Positions 16,022-27,546 are shown, counted from the first letter of the stretch. The stretch: 64,000 nucleotides of DNA from UBA1479 sp963976055 (GCA_963976055.1 CAXBJB010000008.1:115387-179386); one strand, 5' to 3'. Notes: generated by a model from the letters alone, not told the origin. Translations and numbers: made by a program.

Positions 16022-17437
16022 ATGACGGAACAGCAGAGCCGAGACGTAGAGCCCTGCCAGGACCTGCAGGAAACCTGGTTGGAAATTTGTGAATCCCTGC
16101 GCGCCGAGATCGGCGAAGCCTCCTATCAAAGCTGGATCAAGCCCATGCGGCTCATCGGGAAGGACGGCAGCGCCGTGCGCACCGGCGTCCCGACCCGTTT
16201 CATGCGCGAATGGATCCAGGCCCATTATCAGGACCGTTTGTCGGAACTGCTGGACGGCCGGGGGCTGTCGGGCGGAATCGACGTGGTCATTCATCAGGAA
16301 CATGCGGCGTCGGGCCGGGCCGAAACCAAGCCCGCCGAGGCGCGCAAGGAAGACACGGCCCCCGCCGGTCCGGTGAACGGCACCGGGATCGGCAACGGCC
16401 CCCATGCCGACGATATCGGCGCGCCTTTGGATCAGCGCTACACCTTCGATCGCTTCGTCGTCGGCAAGCCGAACGAATTCGCCTATGCCGCTGCGCGGCG
16501 CGTGGCCGAGGCCGAGGTCGTGCCCTTCAACCCCCTGTTCCTCTACGGCGGGGTCGGGCTCGGCAAGACCCACCTGATGCACGCCATCGCCTGGCACCTG
16601 CGCAAGACGCGGCCCGACCGCTCCGTCATCTATCTGTCGGCGGAAAAGTTCATGTACCGCTTCGTGCGCGCACTGCGCGAACACAACACCGTCGACTTCA
16701 AGGAGCAGTTCCGTTCCGTCGACGTGCTGATGGTCGACGACGTGCAGTTCATCTCGGGCAAGGAGTCGACCCAGGAAGAGTTCTTCCACACCTTCAACGC
16801 CCTGGTCGATCAGGGCCGCCAGATCGTGATCTCCGCCGACAAGTCGCCCAACGACCTGGAGGGCATGGAAGAGCGCCTGATCTCGCGCCTCAACTGCGGG
16901 CTGGTCGCCGACATTCACGCGACCACCTACGAGCTGCGGCTCGGCATTTTGCAGGCCAAGGGCGAGCAGATGGGTGTCGAGGTGCCGTTGAAGGTCATGG
17001 AATTCCTCGCCCACAAGATCACATCGAACGTGCGCGAGCTCGAAGGGGCGCTCAACCGGGTGGTCGCCCATCATCAGCTGGTCGGCCGCGACATCACTCT
17101 GGAAACCAGCCAGGACGTGCTGCACGACCTTCTCAAGGCGTCGGAACGGCGGGTCACCATCGAGGAAATCCAGAAACGCGTATCGACCCATTTCAACATC
17201 CGCGTATCGGACATGCATTCGGCCCGCCGAGCGCGCTCCGTCGCCCGCCCGCGCCAGGTCGCGATGTATCTCTCGAAGCAGCTGACGTCCCGCTCGCTCC
17301 CGGAAATCGGGCGTAAATTCGGCGGCCGCGACCACACCACGGTGATGCATGCGGTGAAGAAGGTGGAAGAACTGCGCGAGTTGGATTCCAGCTTCAACGA
17401 GGATGTCGAACTGCTGCGCCGGATGCTCGAGGGCTGA
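16022..17437 (+). CDS. dnaA: Chromosomal replication initiator protein DnaA
   Basis: A 471-residue DnaA. Domain I covers about residues 1-90 (WLEICESLRAEIGEASYQSWI), a variable linker follows, and the AAA+ ATPase begins near 138 (YTFDRFVVGKPNEFAYAA). Walker A is GGVGLGKTH near residue 176 and Walker B is LMVDDVQFI near 236. The C-terminal DNA-binding domain has the signature GGRDHTTVMHAVKKV near residue 433. All key parts are intact. No strong ribosome site precedes the ATG. dnaN follows after 306 bp with its own promoter-like sequence. Confidence 0.97.
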   Translation: MTEQQSRDVEPCQDLQETWLEICESLRAEIGEASYQSWIKPMRLIGKDGSAVRTGVPTRFMREWIQAHYQDRLSELLDGRGLSGGIDVVIHQEHAASGRAETKPAEARKEDTAPAGPVNGTGIGNGPHADDIGAPLDQRYTFDRFVVGKPNEFAYAAARRVAEAEVVPFNPLFLYGGVGLGKTHLMHAIAWHLRKTRPDRSVIYLSAEKFMYRFVRALREHNTVDFKEQFRSVDVLMVDDVQFISGKESTQEEFFHTFNALVDQGRQIVISADKSPNDLEGMEERLISRLNCGLVADIHATTYELRLGILQAKGEQMGVEVPLKVMEFLAHKITSNVRELEGALNRVVAHHQLVGRDITLETSQDVLHDLLKASERRVTIEEIQKRVSTHFNIRVSDMHSARRARSVARPRQVAMYLSKQLTSRSLPEIGRKFGGRDHTTVMHAVKKVEELRELDSSFNEDVELLRRMLEG

Positions 17438-17743
17438 TCCCTTCGGGGCTCCCGGCGGGACCGCCCCAAAAGTCGCGACCGTGACCCCGAAATTCGGGGA
17501 AAAGGCTTCGGAATCCAAGGGCCTCTGCTATAATGCCGCCTTGGTCAGAGGGCGCCCGTCCGGGTGTCTTCACGCTGCTCTCGGTGGGGGCTTTGGACCG
17601 GCATTTCAGCGCCCGGGGCGGAGGGTTCCTGCCCCGGTTTCGTTGCCGCCGGACCGGCCCGGAAAAGGGTCGGCCGGAAGCCGGAACATCCCGTCGAAAG
17701 CGTCATAACGGCATGTAATTTTGAACGGCGATAGACGGCACAT
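17438..17743 (+). other. Intergenic region dnaA-dnaN
   Basis: 306 bp with no coding frame that I trust. It contains a perfect TATAAT at 17529-17534, about 210 bp before dnaN, with only a weak TTCGGA 16 bp upstream of it. The rest is GC-rich with small inverted repeats, which would form a long dnaN leader if transcription starts after the TATAAT. Confidence 0.4.
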
Positions 17744-18859
17744 ATGAAACTGACAATCGAGCGGGCCGCCTTGCTGAAGTGCCTTGGGCACGTGCAAAGC
17801 GTTGTAGAGCGCCGCAATACCATCCCCATCCTTTCCAACGTGAAGATCGAGGCCGGCGACGGCAAGCTCGCGCTCAACGCCACGGACATGGATCTCGACA
17901 TCGTCGAGGCCGTGGCCGCCGACGTGGCCGAAGCAGGTGCGACCACGGCCCCCGCCCACACCCTTTACGACATCGTCCGCAAGCTGCCCGAAGGGGCGCA
18001 GGTGGTGATGGAAAAGGAAAGCGGCGGGCAACTGGTGCTCAAGGCCGGACGCTCCCGATTCGCGCTTTCCTGCCTGCCGACCGAGGATTTTCCCGTGCTC
18101 GGCTCGGGCGAACTGCCGCATCAGTTCAAGATGCCGGTGCATGACCTGAATACGCTGCTCGACCGCACCCGGTTCGCCATCTCGACCGAGGAAACGCGCT
18201 ACTATCTGAACGGCATCTATCTTCACGTCGCCGAACGCGACGGCACCAAGGTGCTGCGCGCGGTCGCCACGGACGGCCACCGTCTGGCCTCGGCCGAAGT
18301 CCCCCTACCCGAGGGGGCCGACGGCATTCCCGGCGTGATCCTGCCGCGCAAGGTGGTGACGGAACTGGGCAAGCTGATCGACGAAAGCGTCGGCGAGGTC
18401 TTCGTCGGTCTGTCGGAAACCAAGGCGCGCTTCGCCATCGACGAGATCGTCATCACGTCCAAGCTGATCGACGGCACCTTCCCCGATTACGAACGGGTCA
18501 TCCCGCGCGACAACGACAAGATGCTCGACGTCGACCGCAAGCTTTTGGCCGCTGCCGTCGACCGCGTGTCGGCGATTTCCTCCGAGAAATCCCGCGCCGT
18601 GAAGCTGACCCTGGGTGCCGGCGTGCTCAAGCTGTCGGCCTCCAGCCCCGAACACGGGCTGGCCGAGGAAGAGATCGAGGTCGATTACAACGGCGACGGT
18701 CTGGAGATCGGGTTCAACGCGGCCTATCTGCTCGACATCACCCGCCAGATCGAAGGCGACACGGCGTCGTTGGCCATGGCCGACGCGGCCTCGCCCACGG
18801 TGCTGCGCGAAGCGGGCGACGAAAGTGCCTTGTTCGTACTCATGCCCATGCGTGTTTGA
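17744..18859 (+). CDS. dnaN: DNA polymerase III sliding clamp (beta subunit)
   Basis: A 371-residue beta clamp made of three repeated domains of about 120 residues each. MKLTIERAALLKCLGHVQSVVERRNTIPILSNV at the start and FVLMPMRV at the C-terminus are typical of the family; the central DNA-facing and cleft region FAISTEETRYYLNGIYLH is conserved. It forms the ring that holds polymerase III on DNA. The start at 17744 is preceded by ATAGACGGCACAT without a strong ribosome site. recF follows after 22 bp with an AAGGAA ribosome site between them. Confidence 0.96.
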   Translation: MKLTIERAALLKCLGHVQSVVERRNTIPILSNVKIEAGDGKLALNATDMDLDIVEAVAADVAEAGATTAPAHTLYDIVRKLPEGAQVVMEKESGGQLVLKAGRSRFALSCLPTEDFPVLGSGELPHQFKMPVHDLNTLLDRTRFAISTEETRYYLNGIYLHVAERDGTKVLRAVATDGHRLASAEVPLPEGADGIPGVILPRKVVTELGKLIDESVGEVFVGLSETKARFAIDEIVITSKLIDGTFPDYERVIPRDNDKMLDVDRKLLAAAVDRVSAISSEKSRAVKLTLGAGVLKLSASSPEHGLAEEEIEVDYNGDGLEIGFNAAYLLDITRQIEGDTASLAMADAASPTVLREAGDESALFVLMPMRV

Positions 18860-18881
18860 ACGGGTTTTTTAAGGAACGATC

Positions 18882-20102
18882 CTGTACGTCCAACCCACAT
18901 TTGCCGCCGATGGGGCATATCCGGAAACTGCCGCCGCCGTTGCGGGCTCTCTTGCGGTCCGCCGGCTGACGCTGAGCGACTTCCGCTGCTATGCCGCGCT
19001 GCGGCTTGACGTGCCCGAGGGGCCGGTCGTGCTGGCCGGGCCCAACGGAGCGGGCAAGACGAACATTCTGGAGGCACTGTCATTCCTGATTCCGGGCCGC
19101 GGGCTGCGCCGCGCCCGCCTGTCGGAAGCCGCCCGCCGCGACCCCGGCGAGGATGCGGCCCCCCGCTCCCGGCCCTGGGCCGTGGCGGCGACGGTGGCCG
19201 GCCCCGACGGCGAGACGGATGTCGGCACGGGCCTTGCCGCCGGTGAGGCGGGGAACACGGAAAAGCGCCTGGTGCATGTCGACGGCGCGCCCCAGCGCGC
19301 CCAGGCCGTCTTGTCCGAACATGTCTCCCTGCAATGGCTGACACCGCAGATGGACCGCCTGTTTCTCGACGGCGCCTCGGCCCGGCGGCGCTTTCTCGAC
19401 CGTCTGGTCTATGGCCGCGACCCGGCCCATGCGGGGCGCGTCGGCGGGTATGAGCAGGCCATGCGCGACCGGCTGCGCCTGCTGACGGCGCGGGGCGGTT
19501 GTGACGATGCCTGGGTTTCGGCCCTGGAGGCGACCATGGCGGAACGCGGCGTCGCCATCGCGGCGGCCCGGCTCGACATGGCCGGGCGCCTGGCCGGCCA
19601 GTTGGAGGCCGCCGGCGACGGCCCGTTTCCGGCCGCCGACCTGGCCGTCGAGGGCGAGGTCGAGGCCTGGCTTAACAGCGGATCGGCGCTCGATGCCGAG
19701 GACCGCCTGAAGGCCGCCTTGAAATCCGCGCGTGGGCGCGACGGCGACAGCGGGCGCACGGCCCACGGGCCGCACCGCTCCGACCTGCATGTCGAATACA
19801 AAAGCCGCGGCCGCCCGGCGGCCGACTGTTCCACGGGCGAACAGAAGGCATTGTTGATTTCCCTGGTCCTGGCGCAGGCGCGCCTGCAGGCGGCGGAACA
19901 GGGCCGGGCCCCCATGCTGCTGCTGGACGAGGTCGCGGCCCATCTCGACGCCGACCGTCGCGCCGCCCTGTTCGCCGAGATCGAGGCCCTGGGTTTGCAG
20001 GCCTGGATGACCGGCACCGACCTGGATCTGTTCGGCCCGCTGGCCGGGCGGGCCGCCTTCTTCCACGTCGCCGAGGCCAAGGTCCGCCGTCAGGACCCAT
20101 GA
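18882..20102 (+). CDS. recF: DNA replication and repair protein RecF, probable CTG start
   Basis: RecF is an SMC-like ATPase of the recombination mediator pathway. Walker A is LAGPNGAGKTNILEALSFL, the signature motif is CSTGEQKALLISLVLAQA, and LLLDEVAAHLD is Walker B. The first ATG/GTG/TTG in this frame is the GTG at 19011, but the conserved N-terminal strand LAVRRLTLSDFRCYAALRLD lies before it and must be translated. Upstream of that strand the open frame contains no ATG, GTG or TTG; it offers a CTG at 18882 preceded by AAGGAA at 18871-18876 with 5 bp spacing. A CTG start (406 residues) is therefore the best fit; a sequencing error is the alternative. The gene follows dnaN by 22 bp and precedes gyrB by 66 bp. 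Confidence 0.85.
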   Translation: MYVQPTFAADGAYPETAAAVAGSLAVRRLTLSDFRCYAALRLDVPEGPVVLAGPNGAGKTNILEALSFLIPGRGLRRARLSEAARRDPGEDAAPRSRPWAVAATVAGPDGETDVGTGLAAGEAGNTEKRLVHVDGAPQRAQAVLSEHVSLQWLTPQMDRLFLDGASARRRFLDRLVYGRDPAHAGRVGGYEQAMRDRLRLLTARGGCDDAWVSALEATMAERGVAIAAARLDMAGRLAGQLEAAGDGPFPAADLAVEGEVEAWLNSGSALDAEDRLKAALKSARGRDGDSGRTAHGPHRSDLHVEYKSRGRPAADCSTGEQKALLISLVLAQARLQAAEQGRAPMLLLDEVAAHLDADRRAALFAEIEALGLQAWMTGTDLDLFGPLAGRAAFFHVAEAKVRRQDP

Positions 20103-20168
20103 CCGGACAACATTGAATTTTCCCGGGCGGCGCTTCTGCCGGCCCCAATCTGAAGAGCGTGAACGACC

Positions 20169-22652
<2,484 letters not shown>

Positions 22653-22786
22653 TCGTTCCGGCCGGCAACCGGCGGGGCGGTTTACTCGGGCCCGGCCTTC
22701 CGCCTATGATCGCCCCAACACCGGGCCAACCCGGGGGGAAGGGCGGTCGGGCATTGAACTGGGTTCACGGGGGGGGGAATTTCCCG

Positions 22787-23230
22787 ATGGCGGATACGAA
22801 CACGTCGGTCGCGGCCTTGATCGAGGCCCACGAGGCCTGGCTGCGCGGCGGCGGCGATAGCGGCAAGCGCGGCGACATGCTGCGTCTCAACATGCGGGAC
22901 CTGGACCTGCGGGGGGCCTCCCTCGCCAACGCCAACATCCGGGAATGCGATCTCACGGGATCGGACCTGTCAGGGGCCGATCTCAGGGGCTCGTCCCTGA
23001 TCTCGTCGGTCATGGTCGGGGTCAATTTCACCAGCGCGCTGCTTGATTTCACGGACATGACCGACACGGACCTGCGCGGCGCCAATTTCACGGGGGCCTC
23101 GCTCAACGGCGTCGACATGTGGCGGGCCAACCTGAAGGGCGCCGTGATCGACCCGATCACCCTGCATACCCTGCTCGACTGCCGCGAACCCGATGAAGCC
23201 TCCGCCTACTTTGCGTTAACCAAATACTGA
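22787..23230 (+). CDS. Pentapeptide-repeat protein
   Basis: A 147-residue protein. After an N-terminal helix of about 40 residues there are about nine pentapeptide repeats of the A(D/N)LxX type from residue 45 to 120: DLRGASLANANIRECDLTGSD and onward to MWRANLKGAVID. Such repeats fold as a right-handed quadrilateral helix. Some members (Qnr, MfpA) bind gyrase, and this gene directly follows gyrB by 134 bp, but the repeat is short and most members have no known function, so a gyrase link is only a possibility. The C-terminal tail ends SAYFALTKY. Confidence 0.8.
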   Translation: MADTNTSVAALIEAHEAWLRGGGDSGKRGDMLRLNMRDLDLRGASLANANIRECDLTGSDLSGADLRGSSLISSVMVGVNFTSALLDFTDMTDTDLRGANFTGASLNGVDMWRANLKGAVIDPITLHTLLDCREPDEASAYFALTKY

Positions 23231-23254
23231 CGCCCATCCGCCCATAAGACGCAA

Positions 23255-25222
23255 ATGGCCAAATCACCGCGTCCCCGTCCCCGCCCACGGGCGAACAAGA
23301 CTCCCGAGCGCGCCCCTGCCGGGCGCCGCCGCGGCCGCCTCGCCACGATCCTGAAATGGGCCGGGGCGGCGGTTGTCTGGCTGTTGATCGCGGCCCTTGG
23401 CGCCGGGGTCTGGGTGTCCATCGGCCTGCCCGACCTGGACGAGGCGCTGAAGACCGAACGCCGGCCGACCGTGACGATCCAGGCCGCCGACGGCACGGAA
23501 ATCTACCGCGCCGGCGACCTGGTCGGCGAGACGGTGGCCCTCAAGGACCTGCCGCCGCATCTGATTCAGGCCGTCCTGGCGACCGAGGACCGGCGGTTCT
23601 ACAGTCATTTCGGGGTCGATCCTATCGGCCTGGGCCGCGCCATGGCGCGCAATATCCGGGCCGGGCGCATTGTCGAGGGCGGATCGACCATCACCCAGCA
23701 GCTGGCCAAGAACCTGTTCCTCACCCCGGCCCGCACGATCATGCGCAAGCTTCAGGAAATGGTCGTGGCGTTGTGGCTGGAATGGGAGTTTTCCAAGGAC
23801 CAGATCCTCACCCTCTACCTCAACCGGGTATATCTGGGGGCGGGGACCTACGGGGTCGACGCGGCGGCCCATCGCTTTTTCCAGAAACCCGCCGCCCGGG
23901 TCAACACCTACGAGGCGGCCGTGCTGGCCGGCCTGCTCAAGGCGCCGTCGCGCTACAACCCCGTGGCCTCGCCGGAACGCGCCCATGCCCGGGCCCGCAC
24001 CGTGCTCGCCAACATGGTCGCCGCCGGCTATCTGACGGAAACCAAGGCGGCGGACGCGGCCCGCGGTATCCAGGTTGCCGTCGTCTCGGCGCCCACGGGC
24101 AACGCGCGGCATTTCGTCGACTGGGTGCTCGAAGCCGTCTCCGACTATGTCACCGCCGGCGGCCGCGACCTGGTGGTCAGAACGACGCTCGACCCGGCCC
24201 TGCAACGCCAGGCGGAAACGGCCATCGGCCGCGCCTTCCTCGCGGCCGACCGGGCGGGCATGCAGGCGGGCGAAGGGGCGCTTATCGCGTTGACCCCAGA
24301 GGGCGCCGTGCGCGCCATGGTCGGCGGCCGGGATTACGGCAAAAGCCAGTTCAACCGCGCCGTTCAGGCGCAGCGTCAGCCGGGCTCCGCGTTCAAGCCC
24401 GTGGTCTATCTGGCGGCGCTGGAGGCCGGGATGACCCCCGCGACCCCGGTGATCGACAGGCCTGTCAGCCTCAGCGGTTGGCAGCCGTCCAATTTCTCCG
24501 GCAAGTACGAAGGCCACATGACCCTGGAATACGCGCTCGCCCATTCCGTCAACACCATCGCCGTGCAGCTGGCGCAGCAGGTCGGCCCGGCCAAGATCAT
24601 CGACACCGCCCGGGCGCTGGGCATCACCACGGACCTGCCCCGGGACGCGGGCCTGGCGCTCGGCACGGGCGAGGTGTCGTTGCTGGAATTGACGACCGCC
24701 TATGCCGTGCTGGCGCGGGCGGGGATGGGGGTCTGGCCCTATGCGATCACGGAAATCATCGGCCCGGGCGGCGCGCCGTTGTATCGACGCCAGGGTTCCG
24801 GCCCCGGCCGCGCCGTGCCGGCCCCGCCCGCCCGCACCCTGACCGCCATGATGACCAAGGTGATCGACGGCGGCACGGGCAAGCGCGCCGCCATCGGCCG
24901 GCCGGCGGCGGGCAAGACGGGCACCAGCCAGAACTACCGCGACGCCTGGTTCGTCGGCTTCACGCCGCAGCTGGTGACCGGCGTGTGGTTCGGCAACGAC
25001 GACGGATCGCCGATGAAGCGGGTGACCGGCGGCGGCCTGCCGGCGCGCACCTGGGCCGGATTCATGGGCGCGGCGCATCAGGGATTGCCGGTGCTGGCCT
25101 TCGACGACATCGGCGACGACGGCAAGCCCGGATCGGGATCATTCTGGGGGCGGTTGAAAAATCTTATCGGCTCCGGCCCCGAAACGAGTGAGCCCGTGGG
25201 CGAAAACCGGTCGGGCGACTGA
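23255..25222 (+). CDS. Class A penicillin-binding protein (transglycosylase/transpeptidase)
   Basis: A 655-residue bifunctional peptidoglycan synthase. A basic cytoplasmic tail is followed by one membrane helix (about residues 33-55). The glycosyltransferase domain has ATEDRRFYSHFG with catalytic Glu111 and GGSTITQQLAKNLFL at 142-156. The transpeptidase domain has the active serine Ser378 in GSAFKP (SxxK), the SVN triad around HSVNTIAVQ and the KTGT motif starting at Lys554. It polymerises and cross-links murein in the periplasm. The length is shorter than PBP1a of E. coli and fits PBP1C- or 2D-like short forms common in alphaproteobacteria. It runs into convergent repeat copy 3. Confidence 0.92.
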   Translation: MAKSPRPRPRPRANKTPERAPAGRRRGRLATILKWAGAAVVWLLIAALGAGVWVSIGLPDLDEALKTERRPTVTIQAADGTEIYRAGDLVGETVALKDLPPHLIQAVLATEDRRFYSHFGVDPIGLGRAMARNIRAGRIVEGGSTITQQLAKNLFLTPARTIMRKLQEMVVALWLEWEFSKDQILTLYLNRVYLGAGTYGVDAAAHRFFQKPAARVNTYEAAVLAGLLKAPSRYNPVASPERAHARARTVLANMVAAGYLTETKAADAARGIQVAVVSAPTGNARHFVDWVLEAVSDYVTAGGRDLVVRTTLDPALQRQAETAIGRAFLAADRAGMQAGEGALIALTPEGAVRAMVGGRDYGKSQFNRAVQAQRQPGSAFKPVVYLAALEAGMTPATPVIDRPVSLSGWQPSNFSGKYEGHMTLEYALAHSVNTIAVQLAQQVGPAKIIDTARALGITTDLPRDAGLALGTGEVSLLELTTAYAVLARAGMGVWPYAITEIIGPGGAPLYRRQGSGPGRAVPAPPARTLTAMMTKVIDGGTGKRAAIGRPAAGKTGTSQNYRDAWFVGFTPQLVTGVWFGNDDGSPMKRVTGGGLPARTWAGFMGAAHQGLPVLAFDDIGDDGKPGSGSFWGRLKNLIGSGPETSEPVGENRSGD

Positions 25223-25230
25223 TTTAATTA

Positions 25231-25362
25231 AACCACTGAGACGGTGAGACAGTGAGAAGGAAGATGCCTGGCCCCTCGCATTCGCAGGGGTGACGGCCTG
25301 ATTCTATTTTATTGTCATTCCCGCGAAAGCGGGAACCCAGAATCCTCACCGCCTCAGTGGTT
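25231..25362. repeat. Convergent-junction inverted repeat, copy 3
   Basis: Arm 25231-25265 starts AACCACTGAGACGGTGAGAC and arm 25344-25362 is its partial reverse complement ending CTCAGTGGTT. The arm order is opposite to copies 1 and 2: AACCAC is on the outside. The roughly 78-bp loop holds a second kind of palindrome (25314-25337). It lies between the penicillin-binding protein gene and convergent hldE. Confidence 0.8.
25314..25337. repeat. Short palindrome of the CATTCCCG...CGGG class, second copy
   Basis: GTCATTCCCGCGAAAGCGGGAACC forms a tight hairpin with a 7-bp stem (TTCCCGC/GCGGGAA) and GAAA tetraloop. The first copy is at 1244-1267. It is nested in the loop of the larger repeat. Confidence 0.65.
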
Positions 25363-25409
25363 AAATCACTTTTGCGGTATACGCCGATGGAAGGCCGGGG
25401 ATTTCCCGG

Positions 25410-26879
25410 TCAGCCCTGCCCGGCCAACTTGGCGATGGTCGCCGTGGTGCTGTGGCCCGGCGCCAGATCGGCGAGATGCACGCGCCCGCCGGCGGCCTCG
25501 ACGGCCGCGCGGCCGACGACCTGATCGACGCGGTAATCGGCGCCTTTGACCAGAACCTCGGGCAACAGGCCCTCGATCAGGGCCAGCGGCGTATCCTCGG
25601 CGAACAGGACCACGGCATCGACCCCGGCCAGCGACGCCAGCACGGCGGCCCGGGCGGCCTCGCCCTGGATCGGGCGGTCCCGGCCCTTCAGGCGCTTGAC
25701 CGAGGCATCTGAATTCAGCCCCACGACCAGCCGGTCACACTGGCCCTTGGCCTGGCGCAGCAGCGACACATGGCCCGGGTGCAATAGATCGAAGCAGCCG
25801 TTGGTGAAGCCGACCGTGAGCCCCCGACGGCGCCAGCCAGCGGCCCGGTCGAGAAGCTGCTCGAACGTCAGCACCTTGGCCTCGGCGTCGCTCAGGTCCT
25901 GGTGATGGAGCTGGGCGATGAGGTCGCCCGCGTAGGCGACGGCGGTGCCGACCTTGGCGACGACGATCCCGGCGGCGAGATTGGCAAGCGCCGCGGCGCG
26001 GCCCAGATCGGCGCCTGCGGCGAGGCAGGCGGCCAGGGTCGCGACCACCGTGTCGCCGGCGCCGGAAACGTCAAAGACTTCCTGGGCTTCCGCCGCCAGG
26101 TGGACGACCGCGCCTTCGGCCGGCACCAGGGTCATGCCCTCGCGTGACCGGGTGACCAGCACGGCGGTCAGGCCCAGGCCGTCGATCAGCCCGCGGGCGG
26201 CGGCGATCACGGCGTCGTCCGTGTCCACGGGCTTGCCCGTGGCGGCGGCCAGTTCCTTCAGATTGGGGGTCAGAATCCCGGCCCCCCGATAGCGCCCGTA
26301 ATCGCTGCCCTTGGGATCGACGATCACGGTCGCCCCGGCCTTGGCGGCGGCGGCGATCACGCGGGCCAGGGTGGCGTCGGCCAGGACCCCCTTGCCGTAA
26401 TCGGACAGCACGACGACCTTGTGGTCGCGGACGGCGGACTCGGCGTCGGCGGCCAATTGAGCCTGCAGCGCGTCGCTCGTGGCCCGACTGGTTTCCCGGT
26501 CGGCGCGCAGCATCTGCTGCGTGCCGGCGACGAAGCGGGTCTTGATGGTGGTCTGGCGGCCGGCGTCGGTTCTGAGGTCGCCCGTCACGCCCGCTTCCTG
26601 GGCCAGAAGGGTTCGCACTTCCGCGCCCGCGGCGTCGTCGCCGACGACGGACAGGAACCGGGTCTTGGCCCCCAGCGCCGACAGGTTGCGCACCACGTTG
26701 CCGGCCCCGCCCAGCATGCGGGTTTCGCCGGTCACGCGCAGCACGGGGATCGGGGCTTCCGGGGAAATCCGCTCGACCTCGCCATGAACGAAAGTGTCCA
26801 ACATGACATCACCCAGGCAAACCACCTTGGTGTCCGCCAGCGCCTCGACCAGGGCGATCAGGTCCGTGCGTTCCGTCAT
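25410..26879 (-). CDS. hldE: Bifunctional heptose-7-phosphate kinase / heptose-1-phosphate adenylyltransferase
   Basis: A 489-residue two-domain enzyme of ADP-heptose synthesis for the LPS core. The ribokinase-type domain (about 1-325) has GDVMLDTFVHGEVERISPEAP, GGAGNVVRNL and the catalytic-loop motif FDVSGAGDTVVATLA. The nucleotidyltransferase domain (about 345-489) has FTNGCFDLLHPGHVSLLRQAK, with the HxGH motif. Both active sites look intact. Its ATG overlaps the stop codon of a leftover gmhA 3' tail (ATGA), which implies that gmhA was once directly coupled to it. The full gmhA gene now ends 88 bp upstream. Confidence 0.94.
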   Translation of the reverse strand: MTERTDLIALVEALADTKVVCLGDVMLDTFVHGEVERISPEAPIPVLRVTGETRMLGGAGNVVRNLSALGAKTRFLSVVGDDAAGAEVRTLLAQEAGVTGDLRTDAGRQTTIKTRFVAGTQQMLRADRETSRATSDALQAQLAADAESAVRDHKVVVLSDYGKGVLADATLARVIAAAAKAGATVIVDPKGSDYGRYRGAGILTPNLKELAAATGKPVDTDDAVIAAARGLIDGLGLTAVLVTRSREGMTLVPAEGAVVHLAAEAQEVFDVSGAGDTVVATLAACLAAGADLGRAAALANLAAGIVVAKVGTAVAYAGDLIAQLHHQDLSDAEAKVLTFEQLLDRAAGWRRRGLTVGFTNGCFDLLHPGHVSLLRQAKGQCDRLVVGLNSDASVKRLKGRDRPIQGEAARAAVLASLAGVDAVVLFAEDTPLALIEGLLPEVLVKGADYRVDQVVGRAAVEAAGGRVHLADLAPGHSTTATIAKLAGQG

Positions 26880-26948
26880 TGTCCCGCGTCCAACGTCACC
26901 AGACCCAATTCTACCTCAAGCGCGCCGCAGAGCATTTGGCCCCCAAGG
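26876..26948 (-). pseudogene. Leftover 3' end of a second gmhA copy
   Basis: Bases 26901-26948 repeat, with about 87 percent identity, the 3' coding end of gmhA at 26975-27020. Read on the minus strand the fragment gives GQMLCGALEVELGLVTLDAGQ and a stop whose TGA overlaps the hldE ATG. The intact gene has GQMLCGALEIELGLI at this place. Several of the differences are synonymous, so the two copies diverged as coding sequence before being placed together. The best explanation is replacement or partial duplication of gmhA, leaving the old tail behind. Confidence 0.7.
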
Positions 26949-26967
26949 CGCTGGTCACTAAGGCCCA

Positions 26968-27546
26968 TCATATCAGACCCAATTCGATTTCAAGGGCGCC
27001 GCAGAGCATTTGACCCAAGGTAATATGCATTTCCTGGATGCGCGCGGTGACATCCGACGGCACGATCAGCAAGGGGTCGGCAAGGCCGGGCATTTCGCCG
27101 CCGCCGCGGCCACTCAGGCCGGCCGCGATCAGCCCGCCCGCCCGTGCCGCGCGCAGGGCTTCCAGCACATTGGGGCTCTGGCCCGAGGTGGAAATCCCGA
27201 TGGCCACGTCGCCGGGCTTGCCCAGGGCCTGGATCTGACGGGCGAACACCTGCTCGAACCCCAGGTCGTTGGCGCCGGCGGTCAGGGCCGACGAGTCCGT
27301 GGTCAGGGCGATGGCGGCGATCGGCGCGCGGTCGGTCTTGTAGCGGACGGTCAGTTCCGTCGCCAGGTGCTGGCAATCGGCGGCGCTGCCGCCGTTCCCG
27401 AAGAAAAGCAATTTTCCGCCGTTTCTCAAGGACTTGACGGAAGCGGTTACAAGCGCCTGGAAAGGGGTGGCCAGGGCCCCTTGGGTCGCCTTGGCGACGG
27501 CCGCATGCTGTTCCATTTCGCTGTCAAAAAATGCCGCTAAGTCCAT
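26968..27546 (-). CDS. gmhA: D-sedoheptulose-7-phosphate isomerase
   Basis: A 192-residue SIS-domain isomerase that makes heptose 7-phosphate, the substrate of HldE. Family marks are FFGNGGSAADCQHLATELTVRYKTDR, AIALTTDSSALTAGANDLGFEQVF and GISTSGQSPNVLEALRAAR, with HITLGQMLC supplying the late histidine and glutamate region. It is upstream of hldE in the same direction. The open frame ends in GLI, shorter than the ancestral end preserved in the adjacent fragment. Together with hldE it commits the cell to a heptose-containing LPS core. Confidence 0.93.
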   Translation of the reverse strand: MDLAAFFDSEMEQHAAVAKATQGALATPFQALVTASVKSLRNGGKLLFFGNGGSAADCQHLATELTVRYKTDRAPIAAIALTTDSSALTAGANDLGFEQVFARQIQALGKPGDVAIGISTSGQSPNVLEALRAARAGGLIAAGLSGRGGGEMPGLADPLLIVPSDVTARIQEMHITLGQMLCGALEIELGLI

